From Sporomusa acidovorans (GTDB lineage Bacteria; Bacillota; Negativicutes; Sporomusales; Sporomusaceae), in assembly GCF_002257695.2 (NCBI RefSeq), contig NZ_CP155571.1: DNA of 64,000 bases; one strand, given 5' to 3'. How positions within the stretch are numbered: the stretch's first letter is position 1; every line of letters begins with the position of its first letter. This document shows positions 8,925 to 17,522 of the stretch, in pieces. The translations under genes and the position numbers were made by a program. Below the pieces are notes generated by a model. That model did not search any database and had not been told where the DNA came from. It saw only the letters and a list, made by a program, of their open reading frames with translations.

Positions 8925-9632
8925 TTATTTATCATTGTAAGAAGTAAAATAGCGCTCAATAGTGCTACGATAGTAATAAACAACCAAACCGGCAAGAACC
9001 AACAGCGAGGTAATCATTACTACTGATTTTACACTATGGGAAAGGTTTTGGCCTAATATGGAATAGAGTATTATGGCTGGTGTTTGGCCGATCGCAGTTG
9101 CTGCAGCAAATTCATATAGGGTGAGTTGAGTTAGACCCGCGCCATAACTGATTACTTTAAAAGGTATTAATGGCACCAAACGTGTAATAAACACAGCAAA
9201 TATGCCATGCCTTTTAAAAAATCTATCTGTAAAATTTAAGAATTTGGCACTGATAAATCTTTCAACTACCGGCCGTCCATACCAGCGGGCAATACCAAAA
9301 TCCAGAGCTGCGCCTAAAAGGGCTCCAAACCACGAATAAAGGGCGCCATATTTCCAGCCAAATATCCAGGCATTTGAAATGGTGATAATAAGTCCCGGAA
9401 CCAGAGGTACTATAGACTGTAATGTCATTAAAGCAATACTTGTTACGGGAGCCCATAGACCATAAGATAAAATAAATTGCCGTAATCCCCCAAAGTTACG
9501 ATGTTTTAAGTATGTAATACCCTCTGTAGCAAATTCTTGTACTCCGGGAAAGCAAAAATAGGCGGCAATAGCCAGTCCTAAAACGCCAATTCTGGTTAGT
9601 AACACCATATAGTTTATCTTGGGACAGGTCAT
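8925..9632 (-). CDS. TVP38/TMEM64 (DedA-like, VTT domain) membrane protein
   Basis: A 235-residue polytopic membrane protein of the TVP38/TMEM64 (SNARE-associated/VTT) family. Seen: GALYSWFGALLGAALDFGIARWYGR followed by FFKRHGIFAVFITRLVPLIPFKVISYGAGLT, the family core with reentrant loops. Relatives act in lipid scrambling or envelope homeostasis, but a specific substrate is unknown. ATG 9632 follows AGGAGGTGGC and gives a protein beginning MTCPKINYM; the open frame extends 41 codons upstream without a better Shine-Dalgarno. It appears monocistronic, downstream of a gap with a short palindrome. Confidence 0.85.
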   Translation of the reverse strand: MTCPKINYMVLLTRIGVLGLAIAAYFCFPGVQEFATEGITYLKHRNFGGLRQFILSYGLWAPVTSIALMTLQSIVPLVPGLIITISNAWIFGWKYGALYSWFGALLGAALDFGIARWYGRPVVERFISAKFLNFTDRFFKRHGIFAVFITRLVPLIPFKVISYGAGLTQLTLYEFAAATAIGQTPAIILYSILGQNLSHSVKSVVMITSLLVLAGLVVYYYRSTIERYFTSYNDK

Positions 9633-9979
9633 CAAGCCACCTCCTAGCCCATAGATCTTTTTATACAAAATATTCATCACATTCATCGTTTTTGCATGCG
9701 GTGAGTAAGGTTGCAACCTAAATAGTATACCCAGTACCTTTTTATAATTAAACAAGAAAAATTAGAATCCTTCATAATTAGAAAACCCGGCCGTTTTCTA
9801 GCTTTGGTGAAATGTTCGGCAGAAACCTTATCGACCTTATTTATTATCTTACATGCTATACTGGCTGCTAATGTAAAAAGTAAACCAAGCGGATAACCGC
9901 TCGGTTTACTTTTTGGTTAGAGGTCCTTTAGGCTTTAAGGGAGTTTGTCATGTCGGCAAAAGCTAAGTGTTCATTACTA
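9633..9979. other. Intergenic gap with palindrome and terminator
   Basis: About 350 bp without a supported gene. It holds an 8-bp palindrome (9779-9800, TAGAAAAC/GTTTTCTA) and the strong terminator at 9875-9914. The rest presumably holds the promoter of the TVP38 gene. Confidence 0.6.
9875..9914 (-). terminator. Strong terminator after the nitroreductase gene
   Basis: 18-bp stem with one mismatch and a 4-nt loop, followed by TTTTT on the minus strand. It lies 66 bp past the nitroreductase stop and would end the ileS-DUF5665-nitroreductase run. Confidence 0.85.
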
Positions 9980-10507
9980 TTAATGGATAAATTTGACGAC
10001 CTCTTTTAAGCGTAGTCGCTCTTTATAGTCTTTTGGTGATTCATCACTATAACCTAAACAAATCAACGCAACAGCCCTGAGACGTGGTGGAGCTTCTACG
10101 GCTTCCTGAACTTTTTTTTCGTCAAAGGCACCGACCCAGCAAGCGGCAATTCCCAATCCCTCGGCGGCTAAAAGAATATTTTGCGCGGCGGCGGCTGAGT
10201 CTTGGAGACAATATAGCTGAGCACCACGCTCACCGTACTTTTCGTTGGACCGGGCAGGGTCAGCCAGAATAACCACAACGGTTGGTGCGTCAATAATTTG
10301 GTTTTGGTCAAAAGCTGCGCTAGCAAGCTTCTCTTGTACAGATGGATCTTGTACCACATAAAAATACCAAGGTTGCAGGTTTCCGGCACTGGGGGCCATA
10401 TTACCGGCCTCCAGAATTCTTGTAAGAGTAGGCTCGGGAATTTGCTCTGACTGGAAATTTCGAACACTGTGACTATCACGAATGCAATCAAAAATATCTT
10501 TTGTCAT
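9980..10507 (-). CDS. Nitroreductase family FMN protein
   Basis: A 175-residue NAD(P)H/FMN oxidoreductase of the nitroreductase fold. Seen: SHSVRNFQSEQIPE and MAPSAGNLQPWYFYVV (FMN phosphate and isoalloxazine contacts), and GLGIAACWVGAF near the C-terminus. Family members reduce nitro compounds, quinones or flavins, or act in dehalogenation or BluB-type chemistry; the natural substrate here cannot be assigned. The start ATG has a modest Shine-Dalgarno (GGGAAGGTGG). It follows the DUF5665 gene by 24 bp, so it may be the last gene of the ileS run. Confidence 0.88.
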   Translation of the reverse strand: MTKDIFDCIRDSHSVRNFQSEQIPEPTLTRILEAGNMAPSAGNLQPWYFYVVQDPSVQEKLASAAFDQNQIIDAPTVVVILADPARSNEKYGERGAQLYCLQDSAAAAQNILLAAEGLGIAACWVGAFDEKKVQEAVEAPPRLRAVALICLGYSDESPKDYKERLRLKEVVKFIH

Positions 10508-10531
10508 AGGCCACCTTCCCTAAATTGATAA

Positions 10532-10864
10532 TTAAAATGTTCCTTTCTTAGCTTCAACAAACCGGACAATATCAGCTATAAAGCCACCGATACCAGGTAT
10601 ATTAAGCAGAATCAGTTGCTTTAGAAAAGAGAGCAAGAGGGCAAACACTAAGCTGGCACCAATTGCAATGCCTAAACCACGGGCAATACCGGCAACAAAA
10701 TTAGTAAAAATCAGTCTGGCCGGCCGTTCCAACAATTCCATATAATCGGCAATTCGCATGGCCTCCAATCGGTTTACAAGCCTTTCTAGTTGTTTGGCTA
10801 CAAATTCGGACTGATTATTATCTGTATTTTCATTAGTAGTATTTACCCGATGTTTATTGTCCAT
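10532..10864 (-). CDS. DUF5665 small membrane protein
   Basis: A 110-residue protein matching my memory of the DUF5665 family, found in Firmicutes and without known function. The N-terminal ~45 residues are polar and include a helix (FVAKQLERLVNRLEAMRIADYMELLE). Two hydrophobic segments follow (FTNFVAGIARGLGIAIG and a second ending LILLNIPGIGGF), giving a short membrane-anchored protein. ATG 10864 follows GGTGGAGG by about 8 nt; a GTG five codons upstream lies inside that Shine-Dalgarno and is not used here. It lies 76 bp downstream of ileS. Confidence 0.75.
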   Translation of the reverse strand: MDNKHRVNTTNENTDNNQSEFVAKQLERLVNRLEAMRIADYMELLERPARLIFTNFVAGIARGLGIAIGASLVFALLLSFLKQLILLNIPGIGGFIADIVRFVEAKKGTF

Positions 10865-10940
10865 ACAACCGTCCTCCACCTGTATTATTATTACCCGGCA
10901 AATGAAAATAAACCGGGATTTAGCTCCCGGTTTATCAAAC

Positions 10941-13733
10941 TTACATGTTTTTTACTACAGTAGCACAGCGCTGACAAAGAGCCGGATGCTCATTATCCAG
11001 GTTCACTGTCGGGCTATAAATCCAACAACGTTCGCATTTGATGCCTTGTGCCGGAGCCACGGCAATAGCGAGTTGCATCTCGGCAACCCGGTAGGCTTCA
11101 CCCGGAGCTTGTTCAAATCTGTCAGATAAAGTTACGTTAGAGACAATGAGTAACGTAGCTAAATCATCCTGGATGGCAGAGAGTGCAGTTAGTTCTTCAC
11201 CGGCAGCATAAAGGCTGACCGCAGCATCTAATGAATGACCAATTACCTTATTGCGCCTTGCTGTTTCCAAAGCCTTAGTAATTTCACCACGCATTTCCAG
11301 TATCTTCGCCCATTTAGCTTCCAGCGCAGTATCAAGATATTCAGGATGAGCTAGCGGCCAACTGGCTAATTGTACGCTCTCGGGTTGATTTTTTCTTTTA
11401 GGCATATATTGCCATACTTCTTCTGCGGTGAAAGTTAATACAGGTGCAACCAGTGTTACCAGGGTATTAAGAATTTCATACATGGCTGTTTGCGCGGCAC
11501 GGCGCTCAATCGAAGCGGGCAATGCGGTATAAACGCGGTCTTTAAGAATGTCCAGGTAAATCGAGCTTAAATCTACGGCACAGAAGTTATGAACAGTATG
11601 ATATAACAGATGGAATTCATATGTTTCATAGGCTTGGGTGACTTTGGAACGGACTTGTTCCAAACGCATAAGTGCCCAACGGTCAATCTCCAGCAATTGA
11701 TTAAAAGAAACTTTGTCAGTATCGGGATTGAAGTCATGTAGGTTGCCTAGAATGTAACGGAAGGTATTGCGAATTTTGCGGTATACTTCGGACAATTGTT
11801 TAAGAATATCATTGGAAATGCGAATATCGGCTTTATAGTCGGCTGATGCCACCCACAGACGCAGAACATCGGCACCATATTTTTTAATAACTTCCTGCGG
11901 ATAAATAACATTCCCAATCGATTTAGACATCTTACGCCCTTCGCCGTCCACAACAAAACCGTGGGTTAGGACCGCTTTATATGGCGCTGCGCCCTGCGTG
12001 GCTACCGAAGTTAATAGCGAAGATTGAAACCAGCCGCGATGCTGATCACTGCCTTCCAGGTATAAATCCGCCGGCCACTGAAGTTCCTCACGCTGCCTGA
12101 GAACAGCCGCATGGCTGGAACCACTATCAAACCATACATCCATAATATCGGTTTCTTTTCTGAATTCTCCATGGCCGCAATGTGGGCATGTGAAGCCTTG
12201 AGGGAGAATTTCCTCCGGTTTTTTGGACCACCAAGCATCGGAACCTTCACGCCGGAAAATTTCCTTAACCGCAGTAATTGTTTCATCGTTTATTATATGC
12301 TCATTACATTTGGCACAGTAGAAAATCGGTATGGGAACTCCCCAAACCCGCTGACGTGAAATACACCAATCATGCCGGTCGGCAACCATATTGTGGATGC
12401 GATCTTCACCCCAACTGGGAATCCATTGAACTTTATGGGCAATTGTTTCCAGTGCTTCGCTTCTAAATCCGTCAACCGAAGCAAACCATTGTTCTGTCGC
12501 ACGATAAATAATCGGATTTTTGCAACGCCAGCAATGTGCATATTGATGTTTGACCGAACCTTTGCCCAATAACCGTCCATGTGCCGCCAATTCTTTTATG
12601 ACCGGCACATTAGCATCAGCAACAGTCATGCCGGCAAATTTACCGCCCTCCGCAGTAAATTTGCCAGTAGGATCAACCGGGCAAATTATCGGCAGATCAT
12701 ATTTCATACCTACTTCAAAGTCTTCCTGGCCGTGTCCGGGAGCAGTGTGTACGCAACCGGTACCGGCTTCTAACGTTACATGCTCGCCTAAAATAATAGG
12801 CGACTCCCGTTCAATAAACGGATGATGGAATACCATACCTTCAATTTTTTCACCTTTCATCGTTGCCAGTATGGTATATTCCCCTAAGTTGTTAGCTTTG
12901 ACAACAGTTTCTACTAACTCGCTGGCTAAAAGATAAATTTCATCACCTGTTCTTACCCAGGCATATTCAATCTCAGGGTGAACGCAGATTGCCACATTGG
13001 CCGGCATTGTCCAGGGGGTTGTCGTCCAGATGACGGCATACACTTTTTCCCGGTCAACACCGGCAGGCAAGTTGCCTTTATCATCAATTAACGGAAATTT
13101 TACATAAATGGAATGTGATTTCTTTTCCGCATATTCTATTTCGGCTTCTGCCAGTGCTGTTTCACAGGAGGTACACCAGTAAACCGTCTTTAATCCTTTA
13201 TAGATATAGCCCTTTTTGGCCATTTCGCCAAAGACTTTGATTTGTTCGGCCTCATATTCAGGAATTAATGTTATATATGGATTTTCCCAGTCACCGGCGA
13301 CGCCCAGACGTTTGAAGTCTTCCCGCTGAAGGTTAAGGCATTTCAGTGCGTACTGCTTACATTCGCGACGCAGATCAAGGGGGTTGAGTTCATGACGGTT
13401 TAAGCCGAGAATTTTGATAGCCGCATGTTCAATAGGCAGGCCGTGTGTGTCCCAGCCCGGAACATAAGGCGCATCGAATCCCTGTAATGATTTGTATTTT
13501 ATAATAATATCCTTAAGAATTTTATTTAATGCCGTGCCGATATGAATATTACCATTGGCATACGGCGGTCCGTCGTGTAGGATGAATTTTGTTTTTCCCT
13601 TGCTTTGGGAAAGTTTCTTCTCATAAATTTTTTGTTCATGCCAGTATTCCAACATTTTGGGTTCCCGTTCAGGAAGATTAGCCCGCATCGGAAAATCTGT
13701 CTGCGGCAGATTCAGTGTTTTGCTATAATCCAA
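10941..13733 (-). CDS. ileS: Isoleucyl-tRNA synthetase
   Basis: Charges tRNA-Ile with isoleucine. 930 residues: class I catalytic core with the HIGH-type motif HIGT (64-67) in PYANGNIHIGT, an editing (CP1) domain with WTTTPWTMPAN, KMSKS in GRKMSKSIGNV, an anticodon-binding domain, and a C-terminal zinc finger (CERCW...CQRC). I chose the TTG at 13733: it lies 7 nt after GGAGGTG and gives the family N-terminus MDYSKTLNLPQTDFPMR. Earlier in-frame codons would place the start inside the Shine-Dalgarno. Controlled by the T-box leader directly upstream and sits in the classical divIVA-ileS-lspA neighbourhood. Confidence 0.98.
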   Translation of the reverse strand: MDYSKTLNLPQTDFPMRANLPEREPKMLEYWHEQKIYEKKLSQSKGKTKFILHDGPPYANGNIHIGTALNKILKDIIIKYKSLQGFDAPYVPGWDTHGLPIEHAAIKILGLNRHELNPLDLRRECKQYALKCLNLQREDFKRLGVAGDWENPYITLIPEYEAEQIKVFGEMAKKGYIYKGLKTVYWCTSCETALAEAEIEYAEKKSHSIYVKFPLIDDKGNLPAGVDREKVYAVIWTTTPWTMPANVAICVHPEIEYAWVRTGDEIYLLASELVETVVKANNLGEYTILATMKGEKIEGMVFHHPFIERESPIILGEHVTLEAGTGCVHTAPGHGQEDFEVGMKYDLPIICPVDPTGKFTAEGGKFAGMTVADANVPVIKELAAHGRLLGKGSVKHQYAHCWRCKNPIIYRATEQWFASVDGFRSEALETIAHKVQWIPSWGEDRIHNMVADRHDWCISRQRVWGVPIPIFYCAKCNEHIINDETITAVKEIFRREGSDAWWSKKPEEILPQGFTCPHCGHGEFRKETDIMDVWFDSGSSHAAVLRQREELQWPADLYLEGSDQHRGWFQSSLLTSVATQGAAPYKAVLTHGFVVDGEGRKMSKSIGNVIYPQEVIKKYGADVLRLWVASADYKADIRISNDILKQLSEVYRKIRNTFRYILGNLHDFNPDTDKVSFNQLLEIDRWALMRLEQVRSKVTQAYETYEFHLLYHTVHNFCAVDLSSIYLDILKDRVYTALPASIERRAAQTAMYEILNTLVTLVAPVLTFTAEEVWQYMPKRKNQPESVQLASWPLAHPEYLDTALEAKWAKILEMRGEITKALETARRNKVIGHSLDAAVSLYAAGEELTALSAIQDDLATLLIVSNVTLSDRFEQAPGEAYRVAEMQLAIAVAPAQGIKCERCWIYSPTVNLDNEHPALCQRCATVVKNM

Positions 13734-13757
13734 AATTAGCACCTCCAATAATAAATA

Positions 13758-14010
13758 AAAAAACTCTCATCCCTAAAAAGGGACGAGAGTTAAAATTCCC
13801 GTGGTACCACCCTACTGACTTTATTATAAGTCACTTGAAAACGCAATAACGGGCGTCAGGCGGCGAAGCTTACTTTAAATGTTCAGCCTGCAGTTCGGGA
13901 GAGATTGAAAAAGCTATGATATTGATTACCGGGCTTACACCATATCCCGGTTCGCTGTAAACCGCCATCAGAGCACGTCTCCGTCATTACTGATACCATA
14001 TTATCATATA
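13758..14010 (-). promoter_or_regulatory. T-box leader of ileS
   Basis: Between divIVA and ileS lies a T-box riboswitch on the minus strand. Seen: the invariant antiterminator sequence AGGGTGGTACCACGGG (13797-13812) and, just downstream, a terminator (about 13758-13793) with a CTCTC/GAGAG-type stem and seven T. Further upstream is a long structured stem I region with an AGTA bulge motif near its 5' end. An AUC triplet in the 3' part of stem I is a plausible isoleucine specifier codon, consistent with ileS, although I could not fold stem I. Uncharged tRNA-Ile should pair with the T-box and allow read-through. Confidence 0.93.
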
Positions 14011-14100
14011 CCCATATATTATACATGATTGACGAGTAAAGTCAAATATAGGGCGCGAGTGCGGCAAAAAGGCCAATAGTAAGTCCATGATCAGGCAAAA

Positions 14101-14553
14101 CTAATTTTCATCCTCTTCGACTGTATTGAGCATTTCCATTTGGGCTTCCAAAAGAGTACGCAGACGAGTACGGAAAATTTGCGATTGCTTTTGAAGTTCC
14201 TCATATTCACCAGTCATTCTGCGAACTTTAGCCAGAGCTTCCTCGACTAGTTTTTGCGCACGGATTTCTGCTTCCTTAAGAATCAACTCAGTTTCTTTTT
14301 TGGCATTAAGTTTTACTTCCTCAGCTGTTTCTTGTGCAATGACAAGCGTACTGTGGAGAGTGTTCTCCATATGTTGATAATGTTCGAGTTTGCTGTTAAG
14401 ACGTTCAATGGTATCTTTCAATTCTATATTTTCGCGGTAAAGGGTTTCATAGTCTTTGATAACATTATCCAGAAACTCGTCGACCTCTTCTTCATTATAG
14501 CCACGAAAACCGCGCTTAAACTCTTTATTATGAATGTCTAATGGCGTAAGCAT
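14101..14553 (-). CDS. divIVA: DivIVA cell-division/polarity protein
   Basis: A 150-residue DivIVA homologue, which senses negative membrane curvature and recruits division or polarity proteins at septa and poles. Seen: the N-terminal membrane-targeting segment LTPLDIHNKEFKRGFRGYNEEEVDEFLD, then a long coiled coil (about residues 30-140). Its place after ylmH and before ileS is the conserved Gram-positive arrangement. In spore-formers it can also help anchor chromosomes at the pole. Confidence 0.96.
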   Translation of the reverse strand: MLTPLDIHNKEFKRGFRGYNEEEVDEFLDNVIKDYETLYRENIELKDTIERLNSKLEHYQHMENTLHSTLVIAQETAEEVKLNAKKETELILKEAEIRAQKLVEEALAKVRRMTGEYEELQKQSQIFRTRLRTLLEAQMEMLNTVEEDEN

Positions 14554-14573
14554 AACTCTCCACCCCTATTCTA

Positions 14574-15368
14574 TTACATAAATCGCTTAAGTAAAATGCT
14601 GTACCTACCTTTTTTGGTTTGCCCGGGAACTTCAATCACTTCGATCCGGCCGCGGCCACGCATTGAAATTATGTCGCCAACCTTTACGGCCTGCGATGGG
14701 CTTTTGGCTTCTTGCCAGTTTATTTTGATTTTAGCAGCCGTGATATCTTCGGCCATTCTCGTCCTTGAGGTCCCAAAACCGGACGCAGCTACGGCATCCA
14801 ATCGCAAAGAAGCTACCGTTGCCCGGATTTCCTTAACTTTTTCCTCTTTTGCCGGAATCATGGCAAGAGCACACTCGGCAACAGACACGACAGCCTGTCC
14901 GACTTCGGTTAAATTCTGGATTATATAGGCGGCCATAGCTGAGTCGGCTATGAGATAACACTGATCTCCGGCCATAATAATATCACCTAAAACCTCTCGC
15001 TTGATTCCGAGCCCCATAAGCGCTCCCAAAACGTCACGGTGTGACAGATGGTAATAGCGGCTGTCACATTTTATTAAGATTGCTGCCAAATCAAATGCGA
15101 AAGAATCAGCATATTCAAGAAAATCAGTATCAACAAAAGCCGCTTTAACCCGTTCCGCTCCGGGATAGCCACCGCTTGTTTCCAGTGCCAATCTTTCATA
15201 GTGCGCAATAATAGTTTCGGCAATACTTAATCCATAAGGATCAAGAAAGTCACTGACTTTATATTTTTTTGTTTTAAGGGCAATTTCTGCCAGATCCAAC
15301 AGTTTTGCCGCTAACTCAGCATCACCTGAGGACCGGTAATAACGTAAAATTTTATCACGTTCGTTCAT
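14574..15368 (-). CDS. ylmH: YlmH S4-domain RNA-binding protein (RqcP2-like)
   Basis: A 264-residue YlmH homologue with the C-terminal S4 RNA-binding domain (SQAVKVGDIISMRGRGRIEVIEVPGQTKKGR) preceded by the YlmH N-terminal domain. In B. subtilis YlmH (RqcP2) can act in ribosome quality control alongside RqcH, and the gene is a long-known member of the division cluster. The start overlaps the proC stop by one nucleotide (TAATG), indicating translational coupling. Confidence 0.92.
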   Translation of the reverse strand: MNERDKILRYYRSSGDAELAAKLLDLAEIALKTKKYKVSDFLDPYGLSIAETIIAHYERLALETSGGYPGAERVKAAFVDTDFLEYADSFAFDLAAILIKCDSRYYHLSHRDVLGALMGLGIKREVLGDIIMAGDQCYLIADSAMAAYIIQNLTEVGQAVVSVAECALAMIPAKEEKVKEIRATVASLRLDAVAASGFGTSRTRMAEDITAAKIKINWQEAKSPSQAVKVGDIISMRGRGRIEVIEVPGQTKKGRYSILLKRFM

Positions 15369-16180
15369 TACCGTCTCCCCATCTCACGTGAGCGGTTAGT
15401 AGCGGCAACAACAGCGTCGATAAGAGCAGCTCGTACCCCGTTTTGTTCTAAGATATGAACACCTGTAATGGCAGTACCACCCGGCGATGTTACCATATCC
15501 CGCAGTTTGGCGGGATGCTCTCCGGTTGCAAGCACCATCTTAGCGGCTCCTAGTAAGGTTTGTGCTGCTAACAGAACGGCTGTTTGGCGTGAAAAACCTA
15601 CTCTGACACCCGCATCTGTGAGAGCATCAATCAAAACAAAGGCATAGGCCGGACCACTGCCTGACAGACCGGTAACGGCATCCATCGTGTCTTCACTGAC
15701 CGTAACAACTTGGCCAACAGAAGAAAAAACCTGAGCCACAGGTTTACTTACTTCTGTGGTCGCATATTTTCCCAGTGCCATGGCAGACATGCCTTCGCCT
15801 ACGGCAACCGGTGTGTTGGGCATAACACGAATGATCGGTACTCCCGGCATCTTGTTTTGATAAGTGCTGATTGTTACGCCGGCAGCCACCGTTACCAGTA
15901 CGGTGGATTTGGACACTACCGGAGCAATTGTATCAATAACGCCATTAATGACCTGAGGTTTTACTGTTAGAAATAAAATATCAGACTGCCTTGCTGTTTC
16001 CTGACTGTCGGTGGTTGTTAAAATCGTAAAAGTACCACGCAGGTAGTCCAGACGTTCTACGGAAACATCACTTACCAGTATTTGCGACGGCACTACCAGC
16101 CCTGCATTTAAAATGCCGCGAATGAGTGCTTCAGCCATGGCGCCGCCGCCAATGAAGCCAATTTGTTTATTTTTTAGCAT
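15368..16180 (-). CDS. proC: Pyrroline-5-carboxylate reductase
   Basis: Reduces 1-pyrroline-5-carboxylate to proline with NAD(P)H. 270 residues: Rossmann motif GFIGGGAMAEALIRGIL at the N-terminus and the family C-terminal signature with LRDMVTSPGGTAITGVHILE. Located between sepF and ylmH, where many Firmicutes carry yggT; ylmH starts inside its stop codon, so expression is coupled to the division cluster. Confidence 0.96.
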   Translation of the reverse strand: MLKNKQIGFIGGGAMAEALIRGILNAGLVVPSQILVSDVSVERLDYLRGTFTILTTTDSQETARQSDILFLTVKPQVINGVIDTIAPVVSKSTVLVTVAAGVTISTYQNKMPGVPIIRVMPNTPVAVGEGMSAMALGKYATTEVSKPVAQVFSSVGQVVTVSEDTMDAVTGLSGSGPAYAFVLIDALTDAGVRVGFSRQTAVLLAAQTLLGAAKMVLATGEHPAKLRDMVTSPGGTAITGVHILEQNGVRAALIDAVVAATNRSREMGRR

Positions 16181-16206
16181 AGTTCCTCCGTCTGGTGCTC
16201 TAACTT

Positions 16207-16659
16207 TTATTTATTTCCCCAAGGTATAAATGTCTTATCACTGACATCTTCCCGTGGGCTATAGGCAACATCAACATTGCTGGGAGCACATAGAAAAATA
16301 TTATTGCCTACTTTTTGAATTTGACCGTTTAAAGCGTAAGTAGTACCACTGATGAAATCAATCATGCGTTTGGAAATATCGGGATCAGTGCTTTCCAGGT
16401 TAACGACAACCGGTTTGCGATTTTTTAGATAATCGGCAATATGTTGAGCATCATCAAATGAAAAAGGTTCAACGACCATAACCTTAACTTGTTTAGCTTG
16501 CGGCTGACTATTATTATTCGGGGCTATCGGCAATGATACTACATTACTATTTCTTTGCTTGTTTTTTGATTCAGGTTCCTCTAATTTTGGACGCTCATCC
16601 TCTTGCTCTGATGGTTCGAACAGACCAAGACTGCCCCAAACCTTTTCCATGAACTTCAT
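16207..16659 (-). CDS. sepF: SepF cell-division protein
   Basis: A 150-residue SepF: an N-terminal amphipathic membrane-targeting segment (MKFMEKVWGSLGLFEPSE), a variable polar linker with many Asn/Gln, and the C-terminal SepF domain (VMVVEPFSFDDAQHIADYLK...VVNLESTDPDISKRMIDFISG). SepF tethers FtsZ to the membrane and shapes the septum. It is cotranscribed with yggS and proC (20-30 bp gaps). Confidence 0.96.
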   Translation of the reverse strand: MKFMEKVWGSLGLFEPSEQEDERPKLEEPESKNKQRNSNVVSLPIAPNNNSQPQAKQVKVMVVEPFSFDDAQHIADYLKNRKPVVVNLESTDPDISKRMIDFISGTTYALNGQIQKVGNNIFLCAPSNVDVAYSPREDVSDKTFIPWGNK

Positions 16660-16679
16660 ACCTTACTCTCTCCTCCTTA

Positions 16680-17351
16680 TTATTGACGCGAACCAAATAT
16701 TCCAGTGCCAATACGCACTAAGTTTGCTCCTTCTTCAATAGCCACCATATAATCATTTGTCATCCCCATGGATAACCACTTGATATCAGTATTGGCAAGA
16801 TTCAGCCCCTTTAATTCGCCAAACAACTGATAAAGTTCTTTAAACACAGGACGTACTGTCTCGGGATTTTCGCTAAAAGGTGCAATCGTCATCAAACCGC
16901 AAAGCCTGACATTTTCCAGATTGTTGATAAATTTTGCTAACGGTAGAGCTTGATTAACGGAAATACCATATTTGCTGTCTTCATCCGCGACATTAACCTG
17001 TACAAGCACCTCTTGCCGTTTACCTAAAGTACCGGCAATTTTATCAATTTCTACAGCTAACCGTTCACTGTCGACTGAGTGAATCAGATCGATCAGCGGG
17101 ACAATCTGGCGGACTTTATTGGTTTGTAAATGACCTATTAGATGCCATTCTACCGGTTTTGCCGCCCGGACGGTAACTTCCGGATATTTTGCGAGTGTCT
17201 CCTGAACGCGGTTTTCACCTACGGCCACTACCCCGGCAGCAATTGCTTCCAGCATTGCGGAAACGCTGTGATTTTTCGTAACGGCTACAAGTTTAACCTT
17301 GTTAGCGAATATTTTATTTTCAATTTCAGCAATATTTTGCGCTATAGACAT
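16680..17351 (-). CDS. yggS: YggS/YlmE family PLP homeostasis protein
   Basis: A 223-residue single-domain, alanine-racemase-fold protein that binds pyridoxal phosphate and controls the B6 and amino-acid pools (PLPBP family). Seen: VKLVAVTKNHSVSAM with the PLP lysine, VGENRVQE, EWHLIGHLQTNKV and a C-terminal LSMGMTNDYMVAIEEGANLVRIGTGIFG. First gene of the sepF-proC-ylmH-divIVA unit. Confidence 0.96.
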   Translation of the reverse strand: MSIAQNIAEIENKIFANKVKLVAVTKNHSVSAMLEAIAAGVVAVGENRVQETLAKYPEVTVRAAKPVEWHLIGHLQTNKVRQIVPLIDLIHSVDSERLAVEIDKIAGTLGKRQEVLVQVNVADEDSKYGISVNQALPLAKFINNLENVRLCGLMTIAPFSENPETVRPVFKELYQLFGELKGLNLANTDIKWLSMGMTNDYMVAIEEGANLVRIGTGIFGSRQ

Positions 17352-17472
17352 GGCAAACCCTCCATTTTAGTAGATATTCGCCCACAAACAGAATTTTCCT
17401 CTAAAAATCACATATATTATTGTATCTTTTTACATAAAAACTATAAGAGACACCCTCTGGTTTTCTGCTACT

Positions 17473-17513
17473 AAAAAAATCACCGTCCAGTCTAAGCCGG
17501 ACGGTGATTTTTT
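17473..17513 (-). terminator. Terminator after the amino-acid binding lipoprotein gene
   Basis: Near-perfect inverted repeat with arms 17474-17487 and 17499-17513, with A-tract and T-tract on opposite sides so that it could work in both directions. It lies 10 nt past the stop at 17523. Confidence 0.9.
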
Positions 17514-17522
17514 AGGCTACAA

